This document shows positions 21,801 through 32,445 of a stretch of 64,000 bases of DNA, piece after piece. The DNA is from Takakia lepidozioides (Eukaryota > Streptophyta > Takakiopsida > Takakiales > Takakiaceae). The stretch's first letter is position 1. Each line of letters starts with the position of its first letter. The stretch lies in NCBI GenBank assembly GCA_030704615.1, contig CM060731.1, forward strand, positions 89,572,756 through 89,636,755. The letters are read 5' to 3'. The translations under genes were made by a program, and so were the position numbers. The notes under the pieces were generated by a model. The model did not search any database. It was given only the letters and a program-made list of their open reading frames with translations, and was not told the DNA's origin.

Positions 21801-23276
21801 GTCCCCTCTGTGGGCATGTAAATACAGCCCACAAAGAGGTTCTTCCTACTCACGCCGCAAGCAGGCCGCTGCCGCACCAGCAGCCAGCCACCAGCAACAG
21901 GCCCCTGCACTTGGTGAGTATTTTCAATTGTCCTTCACTTAATATACATGTTAACAAGGCATTATATCAAAATGTCTGGCTTAGATCCAGTTTGGATAAT
22001 GTGAACATGAACTTGCCCACCAGCTTCCAAGCTTTCTTCCTTATGCACTCATGCAAGAGACAGCTAAGTATTGAATCTGCTGAATTGTTTCCTTGGTTTA
22101 TAGGGGGCAGGGCAAAGAATCATAGGTAGTTTTGTGCTTGAAATGGAGCCCTCGTGGACATGTACATGCAAAATGTGGGTGCATCCGAGGATGCAAAGGG
22201 AGTGTTCGACAGTATGGCTGAACAAAATGTGGTGTCGTGGAGTGCGATGATTGCAGGATATGCACAGCAAGGGCATGGGATGGAGGCTTTGGAGACCTAT
22301 GAGCAAATGATGTCCGAAGGGGTGAAGCCCAACCCGTTTGTTTGCATTTGCAATGCATGTGCAAGCCTAGCAGCCCTGGGAACGGGCAAAGAGGTCCATG
22401 GTGACATCGTCAAATCTGGAATTGTACCCGATGTCATTCTGAACATTGTCCTGGTGATACAGGGTGATGAATTACTTGTGTCATCAAGTTTTGAAATACA
22501 GGGTGATGAACTTTTTGACTTGGTTCTTTCCTCTGATTCTTGTCTATGAATAAAAGCATTGATTTGCACAGTCATTTCTTGTCACTTTGTTCTTTCCTGT
22601 GAATCTTTCCTGTGAATGAGGTTCCTTTGATTCATTGTGACATCTTGATGACCAGTAGTTGCTACGCTTGGGTGGGTCATGTGGGTTACTGCAGTCAGTA
22701 GTTAGATTCACTATAGCAGTCCAAGTGCAGATTACAAAAAGACGCTTGCACTACTAGGGTTCTACTATATAAGCATTATCACTTTAACACCACTAAACAA
22801 CCTGCAATCATACATTGACACATGTCATATCCAATAGAAAACACTTGGCATAGTCTTGGTTTTGACTGTTAAATACATTTAAAATTTCAAAACAAACCCA
22901 TTATATGATGCCACGTGTCCAGATATTAGCTTGTTTGTAGTCAGGAGAATGACTGCAGGACCTCCTCATGAGATGCCACGTGTCAATTCCTGCGAGTGCC
23001 ATATGGCGCACATCCAAAAATCTCCCGGAATTATTAAAAAGAGACACGTGTACAGTTTGCAGCACTAAGTCAAATATGGTAGAAGTACATATGACTGCCA
23101 AATGACAGTGAGATGTATCACTTCGCTCATCTGACTCCAGTCATCCATGACCGACCATCCTGTACTCATTGTATTCACTTGGTTTGCACGACTTGCAGTC
23201 ATAGCAGTCATATGTACCGTTTATGACTACAAGATAGTCATATATACAGTCATAAATACCGCGATCTGTTGTAGTG
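18869..23276. mobile_element. CACTA (En/Spm-type) DNA transposon, non-autonomous, 4.4 kb
   Basis: Starts 'CACTACAACAGATCG' at 18869 and ends with the complement 'CGATCTGTTGTAGTG' at 23276. The 3-bp target duplication ATA is perfect (18866-18868 and 23277-23279). Terminal inverted repeats of ~15 bp extend imperfectly further. Both ends hold clustered subterminal motifs 'gactac/gtagtc' and 'atgact/agtcat' (e.g. 18890-19035 and 23085-23255). CACTA elements make 3-bp duplications and carry such subterminal repeats. No transposase was recognised inside. There are an internal direct repeat (~21190-21310 versus ~21650-21775), long unassigned stretches (19.1-21.1 kb), and a PPR gene fragment (22142-22440). 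Confidence 0.9.
22142..22440 (+). pseudogene. Captured PPR (pentatricopeptide repeat, PLS-type) gene fragment inside CACTA
   Basis: The frame reads through about two and a half PPR motifs: 'GALVDMYMQNVGASEDAKGV', 'FDSMAEQNVVSWSAMIAGYA', 'GHGMEALETYEQMMSEGVKP', then 'ACASLAALGTGKEVHGDIVK'. This is the classic plant organelle RNA-binding PPR pattern. A short internal loss follows 'VKPN' ('PFVCICNACA'). The similarity ends near 'GIVPDVIL', after which the frame continues to 22549 with a small tandem repeat ('cagggtgatgaa'). It lacks a start, a transit peptide and the rest of the array, so it is a captured fragment rather than a gene. Confidence 0.85.
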
Positions 23277-23279
23277 ATA

Positions 23280-24336
23280 TTCGCTTCGACACTTCAATCA
23301 TCGCAACACTCTTTTGTAGCACCTATACATGTTCGCTTCAACACGTCAATCAACGCAACACTCATTTGTAGCACTTATACATATCACTCATACATAGCAC
23401 TTAGGCCAATGTTGTTAAAACCATTAGTTACGTGTTGGAATTGAAACCTTTATATTATCCAAACGACACAACATATATCAAATTCGATTTCAACACCTCA
23501 AAATAAAATTCAATTCCAGAATTTATTCGCAACACTTAATATTTATTAATACTGACACCTAGGTCAAAACATCAAAACATTAGAGAAAAGAAATTAAGAA
23601 ATTATGGGACGACCTCCACTCGCCATCAGACTTACGTAGGGTGGGCCAGGTAGGTTATATACAGGTGGGGGTGGGAAGGATGTGATAGCCATGTCGTGAG
23701 TGTCGGACAATAAGCTGGTTTTAACGTGGGTGGGGAAGTCTGGAGGTATATGGGTATGGGAAGCATTGTGGACTAACATGATTAGGGTTAGGGTGGATTC
23801 TTTGTGGTGTAGATATTTTGGGAAGGGTAGGTTGCGTATGTATCTAAGTTGTTTGGGTTCAATGGCTACCAATGGGGTGACGTTAAGAGGGAGTTGGAAG
23901 AGTGGGTGTTGATGGTCGGACATTTTTTGTTGTGTTAAAATGAGGATGGTGGAGGTGGCAGGGGAGGAGTGTGTGGCATGACGAGCCATCGTAGGGCTTC
24001 GTGTGCGAGTGGCCCTGCGGGCGGGTGAACAAGGCCGCCTCCAGCCCAAGTGTGTTGGGTAGCGGATCCCGAGACACCGAATATACAGTCGCGGGGATGT
24101 GGACTGTCGTATGAAGAGAGTTCCATGGGGCAGGTAAGTGGGCTGGAGTAATATGAGTGGGTCAACTGAAATGAGGTGATGAGGAGTTTGAGGATGTCTG
24201 GAAGGAGGGTATTATGGGAATGGGCTTAAGCTAGTTTGTTGAGATTACGCGGTTTTTTGGTGGGGATGTCGTCAAGGTATCGATTAAAAAGCCAACTGAC
24301 CTCTGTGACGAAGTCTTGTTTCGGTGGTTGTAGCTG
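23280..24336. other. Unassigned; no gene supported
   Basis: Minus-strand frames at 23594-24165 are open but proline/histidine/serine-rich, without recognisable motifs. The two overlap each other in different frames, typical of compositional artefacts. Nothing else recognised. Confidence 0.4.
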
Positions 24337-24740
24337 CACTACAGCAAATGGGGGGGTTTGCGACGCCAGCCGCGCCCCCACGCCGAGCCCGCGGCGCTTT
24401 TTTCAAACGCTCCGGCGTCGCAATCCCTTGCTGCGACACAATTACGACGCCCAGCCGTCGTAAGGTGGCATGAAGGGGGAAAGAAGGCCCTCGCTGCGAC
24501 GGATTTTTTTTCTTGCGACACCCCGGCGTCGGAATTTTGTTTTTTATTTTTTATTTTTTTGGACGTTGCGACGCCTCGGCGTCGCAAAAGCGTCACTAAG
24601 GGCGCCCCAGCGCCTTTGCGACGCCAGGTCGTCGCAATAGCATCACCACAGTGGAAGTTTGTTTTTGTTTGTTTTTTTTTTTGGGCTTTGCGGCCCTCAA
24701 TTTCACAAAAGCGTCGCTGGGGGCGCCCCGCGCTGGGACG
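24337..24740. repeat. CACTA-like left end with GCGACGCC palindromic subterminal repeats
   Basis: Starts 'cactacagcaaatggggg' and is followed within 400 bp by many copies of 'gcgacgcc' and 'ggcgtcgcaa', often as facing pairs (e.g. 'gttgcgacgcctcggcgtcgcaa' near 24566, 'tttgcgacgccaggtcgtcgcaa' near 24615). A similar left end starts at 27504, and an isolated pair lies near 26050. No matching right end with TAGTG is found, so the element is incomplete or rearranged. Confidence 0.6.
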
Positions 24741-26411
24741 CTTTGAAATACTGGCTCTAATGAGGTGTGCTCTCTGTGGTCTGAAGGAGCCGAGGTATTT
24801 TTACCATAGCTGATTTCCAGTGGAATTGTCACCCATCATCTTGATCTCTCCATGTATCCTTATCTCTGATGTTCTAAAGTCGACCAACCACTGTCCACTC
24901 TGAAAGTCAGAGCCAAGAGTGACAACAAAGATGAAAACTTTCGGGAGTTCAAGCATAGCTTTGCAATGGACGGTGGTGAAGTCAGAGGACATGCATGGGG
25001 TTGAAGCACAAATGGCAGCAGGATGGCGAATGCAATCCGCCGCAAAATGTGTCTCTATTTCTTGGCAGTTTGATAATTTGATTGCCAAATAATCGCTGCG
25101 TATATCAACAAGGATGTTGTGGAGGTACTTTTGCGTTGATTTTACTTCATGGCTACAGCTTGTGGGCTCTCTGATGATTGTCTATGTCAATCGATAGATA
25201 CAAGATTCCAAGTTCGGTTCTTGTGATGTTCAGCGATGTTGGAGTGCAAGAAGCTCGACTACAGGATCAATGAACTGGAGTTTGGCATTGTGAATGTGAG
25301 GGCCTAGGATGCGAAGAACTGTCTTCAGGAATAAAAGATCATGCATGATTCAGAACGTGAGGAATCTTACACCTGTTTGCAATTTCTTAAGCACTGTGAT
25401 GCGAGGTGCTCGGAATGTTTTGCAGGGGAAAGAAAATGATATCTTATTCATGTTAGGGGAATTGAAGTGAAGCACTGCAGGTCTCTGCAGGGGTAGTGGT
25501 GGGGTTGGCCATTGTTGGCTTTGCCATTTGGTATGGTCGGCGAAGAAAGCCCTGTTGGTTATGAGACTATGCATAGATTTGTACATACTTCTTGGTAGCA
25601 GTAGTGATGGCTAGATCAGGCATGTCTCATAGGCCAGTTGCAATTTATTTAGATGGTGAGCTTGGAGAAAGTACATGAGATAACATCAAAGCTGTTTCTC
25701 CATCTGTTGGTGTATGGTTCCAATTAGCCATTGGATACCATGCAGTCTCGTTCGCAATTCTTATCTCGTTGAAGCGTGTCTCTCCATTCTGAAGCATTGG
25801 AGCTCACATGACAGGAGGGCAGTAAACATGCTACCCATTCAAAACCATGAATGGCTTAGATACTGCGAAGGATGCTGGGTAGTTCCAATCGCATGATCCT
25901 CCAAAGAGATTCAAACCATACACACCATGTTATATACTGTTATGAGTTGCATTATGTTATGTGGATGTAGATTGCCTCCACTCGCTCTATGTTTGCATAG
26001 AGGAAAAAAAAAAAAAAAAAAAAAACATACTTTGCAATGTAGAATTAGCACCATTCGGGGGTCGCAAAGTGCGACGCCCAGACGTCACAATTTAAGGGGG
26101 TACATTTGAATTTAGGCGGGAAAATTTGAATTTGAAATTTGAATTTCAAAAACTTGTTGACCATTGACTCCGGTTCTGTCTAATGGCAATGTGTTCATTG
26201 TTCTACATATATCATGCAATGCATACTTAAACCTAAGACCTCCACGTTATAACATTTCTAAGGCACTACAAACTAACCAACACACCTACACTACATCTAT
26301 GTATCACAAAAACAATCTAAATATATAAATATATATATATATATATATAAAGATTTTCTTCAAGTTCTTTCAAGTTCTTTCTAAGGGGGTCTCTCTTGTG
26401 ACGCCGGGGAG
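24741..26411. other. Unassigned region with isolated GCGACGCC motif and A/AT runs
   Basis: Contains an ~21 A run at ~26008, a 'gtgcgacgcccagacgtc' pair at ~26070 and an (AT)n run at ~26330. 'gtgacgccggggagttgc' at ~26399 stands directly before the inverted gypsy 3' end. No gene recognised. Confidence 0.4.
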
Positions 26412-27228
26412 TTGCAACCTCCACAGCCTAAGTGCCCAGCCCCAGCCCCAGCCAGCGTCATTGCCGTTGTTGCACTTCCCACCGCCAGGATTGCAAGACG
26501 GCGACTAACGATGGGGTTGCTCTTGTACCCGGCCTCTTGGTCTATAGAGTTTGAGTACAATAGGGACAGTGATAGAGGACTTAGTACGGCTGTGGCTATT
26601 ACATTTTGTAGCTATCTGGAGTTAGAGGGACCTAACCACCAGCTAGGGGGGCGATTGTGGTATAGCTTTCTAGGATTGTGTGCTTAGATTGTGTGGTGGA
26701 CATCGATGTATGTTGTGGCACGATGCTTAGGTGCACGACAGCTGTCATGGTTTTAGTCATGGTTATCTAGAATTACCTACTTCTAGTTAACTAGGACATT
26801 TTAGATATTTATATTTATATTTTGTGTGTTGGGACTTCATTTGGTCTCACATGCCAAGTGAGGTGTCGAGCCTCACTTGAGACATGGAGATAGGTTTTCC
26901 CCTTGTGAGTGTTGAGGAGGTTCATCTTCTTGTAGTTGAGCCTCCATGAGCTTCTCTCACCTCCATAGCTCTAGAGGGTTTTGTAGGGTTGATTCCTTTA
27001 GCAAAGGTGCCCTTGGCTTGACTTAGATTATCTGATAGAGTGGATTTCACTGGGAAGGACTAGGGCTTGTTCTTCATGTGATTGCTTCATGCTTTGAGAG
27101 CTTTCATTGTCTTCTACTTCTCTCATTTCTCATTTCTTATCATTGTGGTATAGCTTTCTAGGATTGTGTGCTTAGATTGTGTGGTGGACAGCGATGTATG
27201 TTGTGGCACGATGCTTAGGTGCATGACA
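26412..27228 (+). mobile_element. 3' UTR and LTR of gypsy family B, plus orientation
   Basis: 26420-26655 matches the post-pol region of the 8.1-8.3 kb fragment ('taacgatggggttgctcttg', 'cccggcctcttgg') and ends in a purine tract 'ctaggggggcgat'. An ~85 bp block beginning 'tgtggtatagctttctagg' (26656) is followed by 'tgtcatggttttagtcatgg' (26743), which matches the LTR at 36897-36480 for ~400 bp up to 'ttcttatca' (27142). The 85 bp block is then repeated (27144-27228), ending 'gcatgaca'. Two readings are possible. The LTR may be the 400 bp TG...CA segment flanked by duplicated internal sequence, or it may begin at the block after the purine tract. Orientation is opposite to the complete element next door. 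Confidence 0.65.
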
Positions 27229-27503
27229 AAGATTATAATTATTCATCTTGTGTTACAATAGAGCGAAGTCCTTGGAGAATTAATTCACATCATGAATATA
27301 TAATGTTAACTACAATATCCAAATACACATCACATAATGCAACCCAGACAAAGACATTATGCATGGTCCCCCCCTCATATGCCCCAACCCAACAAAATCC
27401 AACATCTACACAATCAACGGTAGTTTTGTCGGGTCTATCTCCAACACGCGGCTTACTTGGCTCTGGTACAAATACTCCACCTCCACCACACATATTAACC
27501 AGC
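27229..27503. other. No feature seen
   Basis: Short A+T-rich stretch between the inverted LTR copy and the next CACTA-like end. No open frame with recognisable content. Confidence 0.5.
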
Positions 27504-27700
27504 ACTACATGAAAAGGGGAGGGGTTTTCGACGTCGCGGCGTCGTAAAACAGCCCTTTTCAGGCAGGGGGGAAGAACCAAATTTGCGACGCCCGGGCGTC
27601 GCAAGCCCGTCGCAAGGGCGTCGCCAAAAAAACGTCGCAAATTTGCAACCAATGGAGATCGCAACGGCGTCGCCACAGGGGGTCGCAATGGTGTTGTGGT
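27504..27700. repeat. Second CACTA-like left end with GCGTCGC palindromes
   Basis: Starts 'cactacatgaaaaggggagg', followed by 'cgacgtcgcggcgtcgtaaa', 'tttgcgacgcccgggcgtcg' and further GCGTCGC copies up to ~27690. Its terminal sequence differs from the 24337 end only in details, so both belong to one related family. It abuts the 3' end of the complete gypsy element. Confidence 0.55.
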
Positions 27701-27781
27701 CAGCTTAGGTCATCACAAGGATGTCACTTGGGGCTTGGCCTTGCATTTCTTGTTAGCCTTCCATGGTTGTATCCACTCCTA

Positions 27782-30700
27782 CTATCCAATGCAATGCGGA
27801 CATAACCAATCCCCATCAGGAACCATCTCAAGAGGTGGAGTCAAGCATCCCATATGCCAACCTCTAGAGCATTGATCACACACCAGCATGGTGGTTGCCC
27901 TTCTAGCAGACCCACACAACATGCACCTCAAACATGCAGGTACCACTGCCAGGTTTGGGTCAACCCTTCCATCAACATTTGGAAGGTGACATGGCGCGCA
28001 ATTACGCACATGGTCCTTCCAAATCATGCCATCTCGACCCTCCAAGATCAGGACTCCTGAGGGCAACACCTCTCGAACCCTCAAAATAGTACGTCCTGCA
28101 GTCACATCCAAGGTCGTAGGAGCAGTTTGTTGCAGATAAACATAGTCACCAAGGTTAAATCTCCGAACCCCAGGACGATAGCCCCCACCACGTATGGTAG
28201 CATACCTCAACGTATCACGATGTTGTGCAATGACAAGGTTCTCGAAAGCCATGGGCATGACTTTCTTGAACAACTCTGCACGCTGATCACATGTACGTGC
28301 CCACATGTCCGGATCGTCAAGGTTGAGAACTGTAGTAGCTTCTCTACGAATGGATGCAGACAAATCCGGCTCTCGGCCAAAGAGAAGAAAATATGGTGAG
28401 AAGGAGGCAAGTGATGCTTGCTTGCTAAACTTGTAGCCCATGGCTAACCAAGGTAACTGAAGGTCCCAATCTCCTAGGTGTCCCTTCTGCAAGCCATATT
28501 TGCGCAAACCCCTCTTCACTGTCTGAACAACCTTCTCTGCCAAGCCATCGGCCTCAGGATGATCCCGAGAAGTGGTGCGGTGGTCTACCAAGGCCTTGTC
28601 ACACAATGCCTGAAACTCCCCCAAGAACTCTCTCCCTTGGTCCGTGAGTACCTCAGCTGGAGCACCGAATCGGCTAAGTACACAATCCAAGAATGTATAC
28701 GCAGCTCCCTCACTAGCCTTATCACGCAATGGAACCAACTCGATCCACTTGGAGAAGTGCTCCACCATCACCAACACGTATTTGTTGTGGCGCATGGTCA
28801 GTGGCAACGGCCCTGCGAAGTCAAGACTCCACCTGTAGCCCAATCCCATGATCGGAAGAGGGTGCAATTGTGGAGTAGGGGCGTTGAATGAAGCATGCAC
28901 CCTGTCACACACCATGCACCTAGCCACAAATTGTTGCACCTCTGTGTGCATACCAGGCCACCAATACTGCCCATGCAGTAGACTATGAGTGCGTCGCACC
29001 CCAAAATGCCCCAACTCCTCATGGGCATGCCGCACTAACCGTGCCCGCTGTGTTGGGTGAGGCACAATCCTCACTCGATCAACCTCCCACACTCGGAGCA
29101 GGTGTGTCCCCTCCCACTTGAACCTCTTGGCTCGTTGTAGGATCCGATCCATCTCCTTGGCAGTCACAGTGGCTGCCGTGTCTCCAGTGCGGAGGTAGTC
29201 CAACACAGCTGAATCCTCATGTATATCTTTGGCGCCACCTTGCTCATTGCTGGCCTCAGGGTCCTCAGACACTCGGTCTACAGTCATCCCTGTTGTAGGT
29301 CCAACCTGGCCTTCCGCTGCCAAGATACACAGAAATGCAGATGCATGCCATCCGGGCACCATCTCCTCGTCCGTCTCACCATGCCACCGAGCTCCAGTAT
29401 CATTCTGCTGGCTCGTGCATGGATTGCGACTCAACCCATCTGCATTCCGATTGACCAAACCCGGTCGATGCACAACCTGAAAGTCATACTCTTGAATGAT
29501 GAGTGCCCACCATGCAAGCTTCCCCGTAAGCTTGTCTAACTCCATCAACCACTTGAGTGGTTGGTGATCCGTTATAAGGGTGAAGAGATTGCCGTATAGA
29601 AAGCACCTAAAGTGTGCCACGGCCCACACTACAGCTAAGCATTCTCCCTCATATGAGCTATACTTAGACTCTGCAGCGTTGTTCAAGCGGCTAGCATAAG
29701 CCACTACGAACTCTCTTCCCTCATCATCCACCTGTGTGAGCACCGCTCCAAGCCCCAGCATGCTCCAATCTGTATGCAGCTGAAAAGGACGCCCCCTGAT
29801 AGGTCGTCTCAAGATGGGTGCCGAGGTCAACCTCGCCTTGAGCTCTTGAAAAGCTTGTTCTTGCTCATCTTCCCACTGCCACTCCTGGTCCACCTTGGTC
29901 AGTTTGGTTAGAGCTTTTGCAATGGCACTAAATCCCTTAACAAACCATCTATAATAGTTTGCTAACCCCATGAAAGCTCGAACTCGGCTCACATCCGTGG
30001 GGCGTGGAATCTGTGCAATGGACTCTACCTTAGTCTGCTGTACCCCCAATCCTCCAGGATATATCATGTGACCCAGATACTCAATTTGGTTGTAGAAAAC
30101 TTGCACTTCCTCGGATGTAACTTCAATCCGTGCGCCCTCAAGCGCTCAAATATCACCTGAAGGTGTCTCTCATGCTCCTCCACCGTAGCACTAAAGATAA
30201 TGATGTCATTTATGTAGCACTGAGCAAACTCCACCCCTGCTAGAATCTTGTCCATGACTCTCAGAAACTCTGCTGGAGCGTTCTTAAGCCCAAATGGTAA
30301 GAACCGCCACTGGTATAGGCAATCCTTCCTGTGCTCATTGATCCCCCAGAATGTCGTCTTCTGCTTATCCGCCTCCTTGATCGGCAACTGGTGATATCCG
30401 GATCGTAAATCCAAAGTGCTAAAGACCTTGGCATGCCCAATGACATCAAAGATCTCTTCTGGTGTCGGCATGACATACCTATCGGACTTGGTCTGACGAT
30501 TTCCAGGCCGGTAATTACCGCATATACGTCTCTCCGTCCAATTGCCATAGACATCATTCTTGGCTGGCATCACTGTGGCTGAAGCATACTCTCCCCCAGA
30601 TAGCTCCACCAAACCAGCCTCCCAAAGGTCCTGAGTTCTCATCTGAATCAAGGACCTCTCCATGTCACTGTATCTATAGGGTCTCCGAAAGATTGGCGTG

Positions 30701-30880
30701 TCAGTAGCCAATTCAATGCGAATCTCTTGACCCTTCAGTGCTCCTAAGTCCTTCAAATTGAAGGCAAAGCAGTTCCTGTAAGCCCTCAAGAACCGCCGTA
30801 TACGTCGTCTTTCTCCTCCGGTGACTATAGGTCCAACATTAGGCTCCCAGTTGTCCTCCGTGACTGCAACCTTGAGTCCA
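27782..30880 (-). pseudogene. Family B pol: RT, RNase H, integrase, C-terminal PHD finger
   Basis: RT (from ~30880) has 'MPAKNDVYGNWTERR', 'FSTLDLRSGYHQLPI', 'LPFGLKNAPAEF' and 'CYINDIIIF' (~30216-30190). The second catalytic aspartate of YxDD is changed to asparagine. A frameshift near 30085 separates this from a 774-codon open frame. That frame carries RNase H ('HTDWSMLGLGAVLTQ', 'YEGECLAVVWAV', 'TDHQPLKWLM'), then the integrase zinc finger ('HAHEELGHFGVRRTHSLLHG', 'CMVCDR'). Next come the DDE core ('WSLDFAGPLP', 'VLTDQGREFLGEF', 'DGLAEKVVQT') and the C-terminal beta region ('FNLGDYVYLQQ'). Last is a PHD finger (27785-27925): CMLC, 11 residues, 'CDQCSRGWHMGC', 'GDWLCPHC', a full C4HC3 set. 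Most gypsy integrases with a reader carry a chromodomain here. The integrase half is intact. Confidence 0.9.
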
Positions 30881-31212
30881 GCAGGCTTAGAGGTAGAAGA
30901 CGCGTCCCGTGGTTGCTATGCTGCAACCTCTTGAGCAGTGACCACTGCCTTCTCTGTCAGTGACAATGTCTCATCCTACCCCATCATCCCATCCTTGAGG
31001 ACCTCCTCAACCCGAGAAAAATCCCCAACCTCATCCATCACGGCCGCCTTGGCTGCCAACTCATTTTGAACCTCGAGCACCTCCCACGTGTGCCATAGAT
31101 ATGGCCTGCACCTTGTGGTCCTCATCTGTTCGCCCCCACTCGCTGCCTGTACCGTCTCGGTAGGTAGGGAGACCATCAAGGGAAGTGTACTCTGTACTCT
31201 GCGCTGCTCAGC

Positions 31213-32165
31213 CATAGCCAAGCTGATAATCCAGGTCAAGCAATTGAGATCCATTGCTTGCCCCAACACCTGACGACGTGATGCCTCAGAAAGAGATGGC
31301 ACCGCCATGGTACCAGTGGTGAAACCCATTGCCCGTTCGCGCTCGTCAGCATTGGGCTCCACTGACTGCTCCAACTGGCTATCCCACAAGAGGCCAGGTC
31401 CACCATCCCGGAAAGCATGAGATCCTGGAAAGCTGAGCAGTGTAGGCAATGCTGCTCGTGGGTGACCCACCTTATTGACCACTGCCAAAGGTGATCGGTC
31501 ATCGTGTCTCACACGCTAAGACTGCCTCCCTATGTCCAAAATGCTATCCACCGTCAAGTGGCCGCTGCACCCCATCAAATGCACGCTTGAGCAATGCAGG
31601 TGGCATCAAGTTGGTCCACCATAGTCGTGGGCGATGAGCCCGTGACCCCACTGCAACTGCATCCAGCAACACTGTTGACCCAAGCCAAGACCGCACTTGA
31701 TGTACACTGGCCATCACCTTGGCCCGAGAATCACCCATCAATGGCACATTCTCCAAGATATATGCCGGAGAGTCTGTCTGCTGAAGCTGTAAATAGCGCA
31801 GGACCCTCAACATCTCCCAAAACAGGCGTGACTTTGAGTCTTGTAACCCATTGCCATACCCAGCTGATGAAAGCCCTTGGCAGGGCCAACCTGCCACTAC
31901 TAAGTGAATAGGGCCAACCCGCTCCAAATCATGCGCCCCCAGCAAGGAGATGTCTGCTGGCAAGGCTTGTTGGTATCCACAAACTGCAGACACTGGCAAC
32001 AAATCAGGGTACTGCTGCACCAACTGAGCAACATGGCGTAGTGAGATACGTCGTGCAGTCTCATCCCTCTCCACATATAGGTAAAGTCGAACTCGTACAC
32101 CTGCCTACAGCACTGCAGCCAATCCAGTGTTAATCCCGCCAAACAAGTCTAGAAGGCATATGCCT
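31213..32165 (-). pseudogene. C5 cytosine-DNA methyltransferase domain inside the gypsy polyprotein
   Basis: Would transfer a methyl group from S-adenosylmethionine to C5 of cytosine in DNA. Motif I (SAM binding) is 'LLDLFGGINTGLAAVL' at ~32155-32108. Motif IV with the catalytic cysteine is 'VVAGWPCQGLSSAGYG' at ~31897-31850. Motif VI is 'ILENVPL' (~31759-31739). The motif VIII region is 'SRAHRPRLWWTNLMP' (~31642-31598). The late part has 'ADERERAMGF' (~31344-31315), 'RRQVLGQAMDLNCLTWI' and 'ISLA' (~31280-31215; motifs IX/X). About 310 residues is normal for the catalytic domain. Family placement is uncertain: PCQ resembles DNMT1/bacterial enzymes, while 'HRPRLWWTN' and the spacing recall DNMT3. 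Two compensating frameshifts (~32200 and ~31550) and in-frame TAG stops (after motif I, and near 31525) make this copy inactive. It lies between protease and RT. Confidence 0.88.
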
Positions 32166-32445
32166 TCATCCGGGCACTACCACAAAAGAGGTGTGATGTC
32201 CAATGGCGACAACTGAGGTGGTCGTGGTGCAATCACCGCACTCTCCTCCTCTCCTGACGGTACAAAGGCCTCTACCTAGGTTGTTGCACCCGTCTATCAG
32301 CAGCCTGCTGCAAATCCTTGCTCGTACCCCACAATGGAGTGTGAGCAACCATGGCAGACAACTGCGCCGTACCATGCATGTCATCCTGCTCTGCTGGAGG
32401 TGGCACATCCTCTGCATGGGCATTGCCATCCAGCAACTCTCCAAG

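Noticed and set aside
23790-23800. 'ttagggttaggg' telomere-like string
   Set aside because: Only two units; no array.
23594-24165. Two overlapping open minus-strand frames rich in proline and histidine
   Set aside because: No motif, no splice context, and the frames overlap each other; most simply a compositional artefact.
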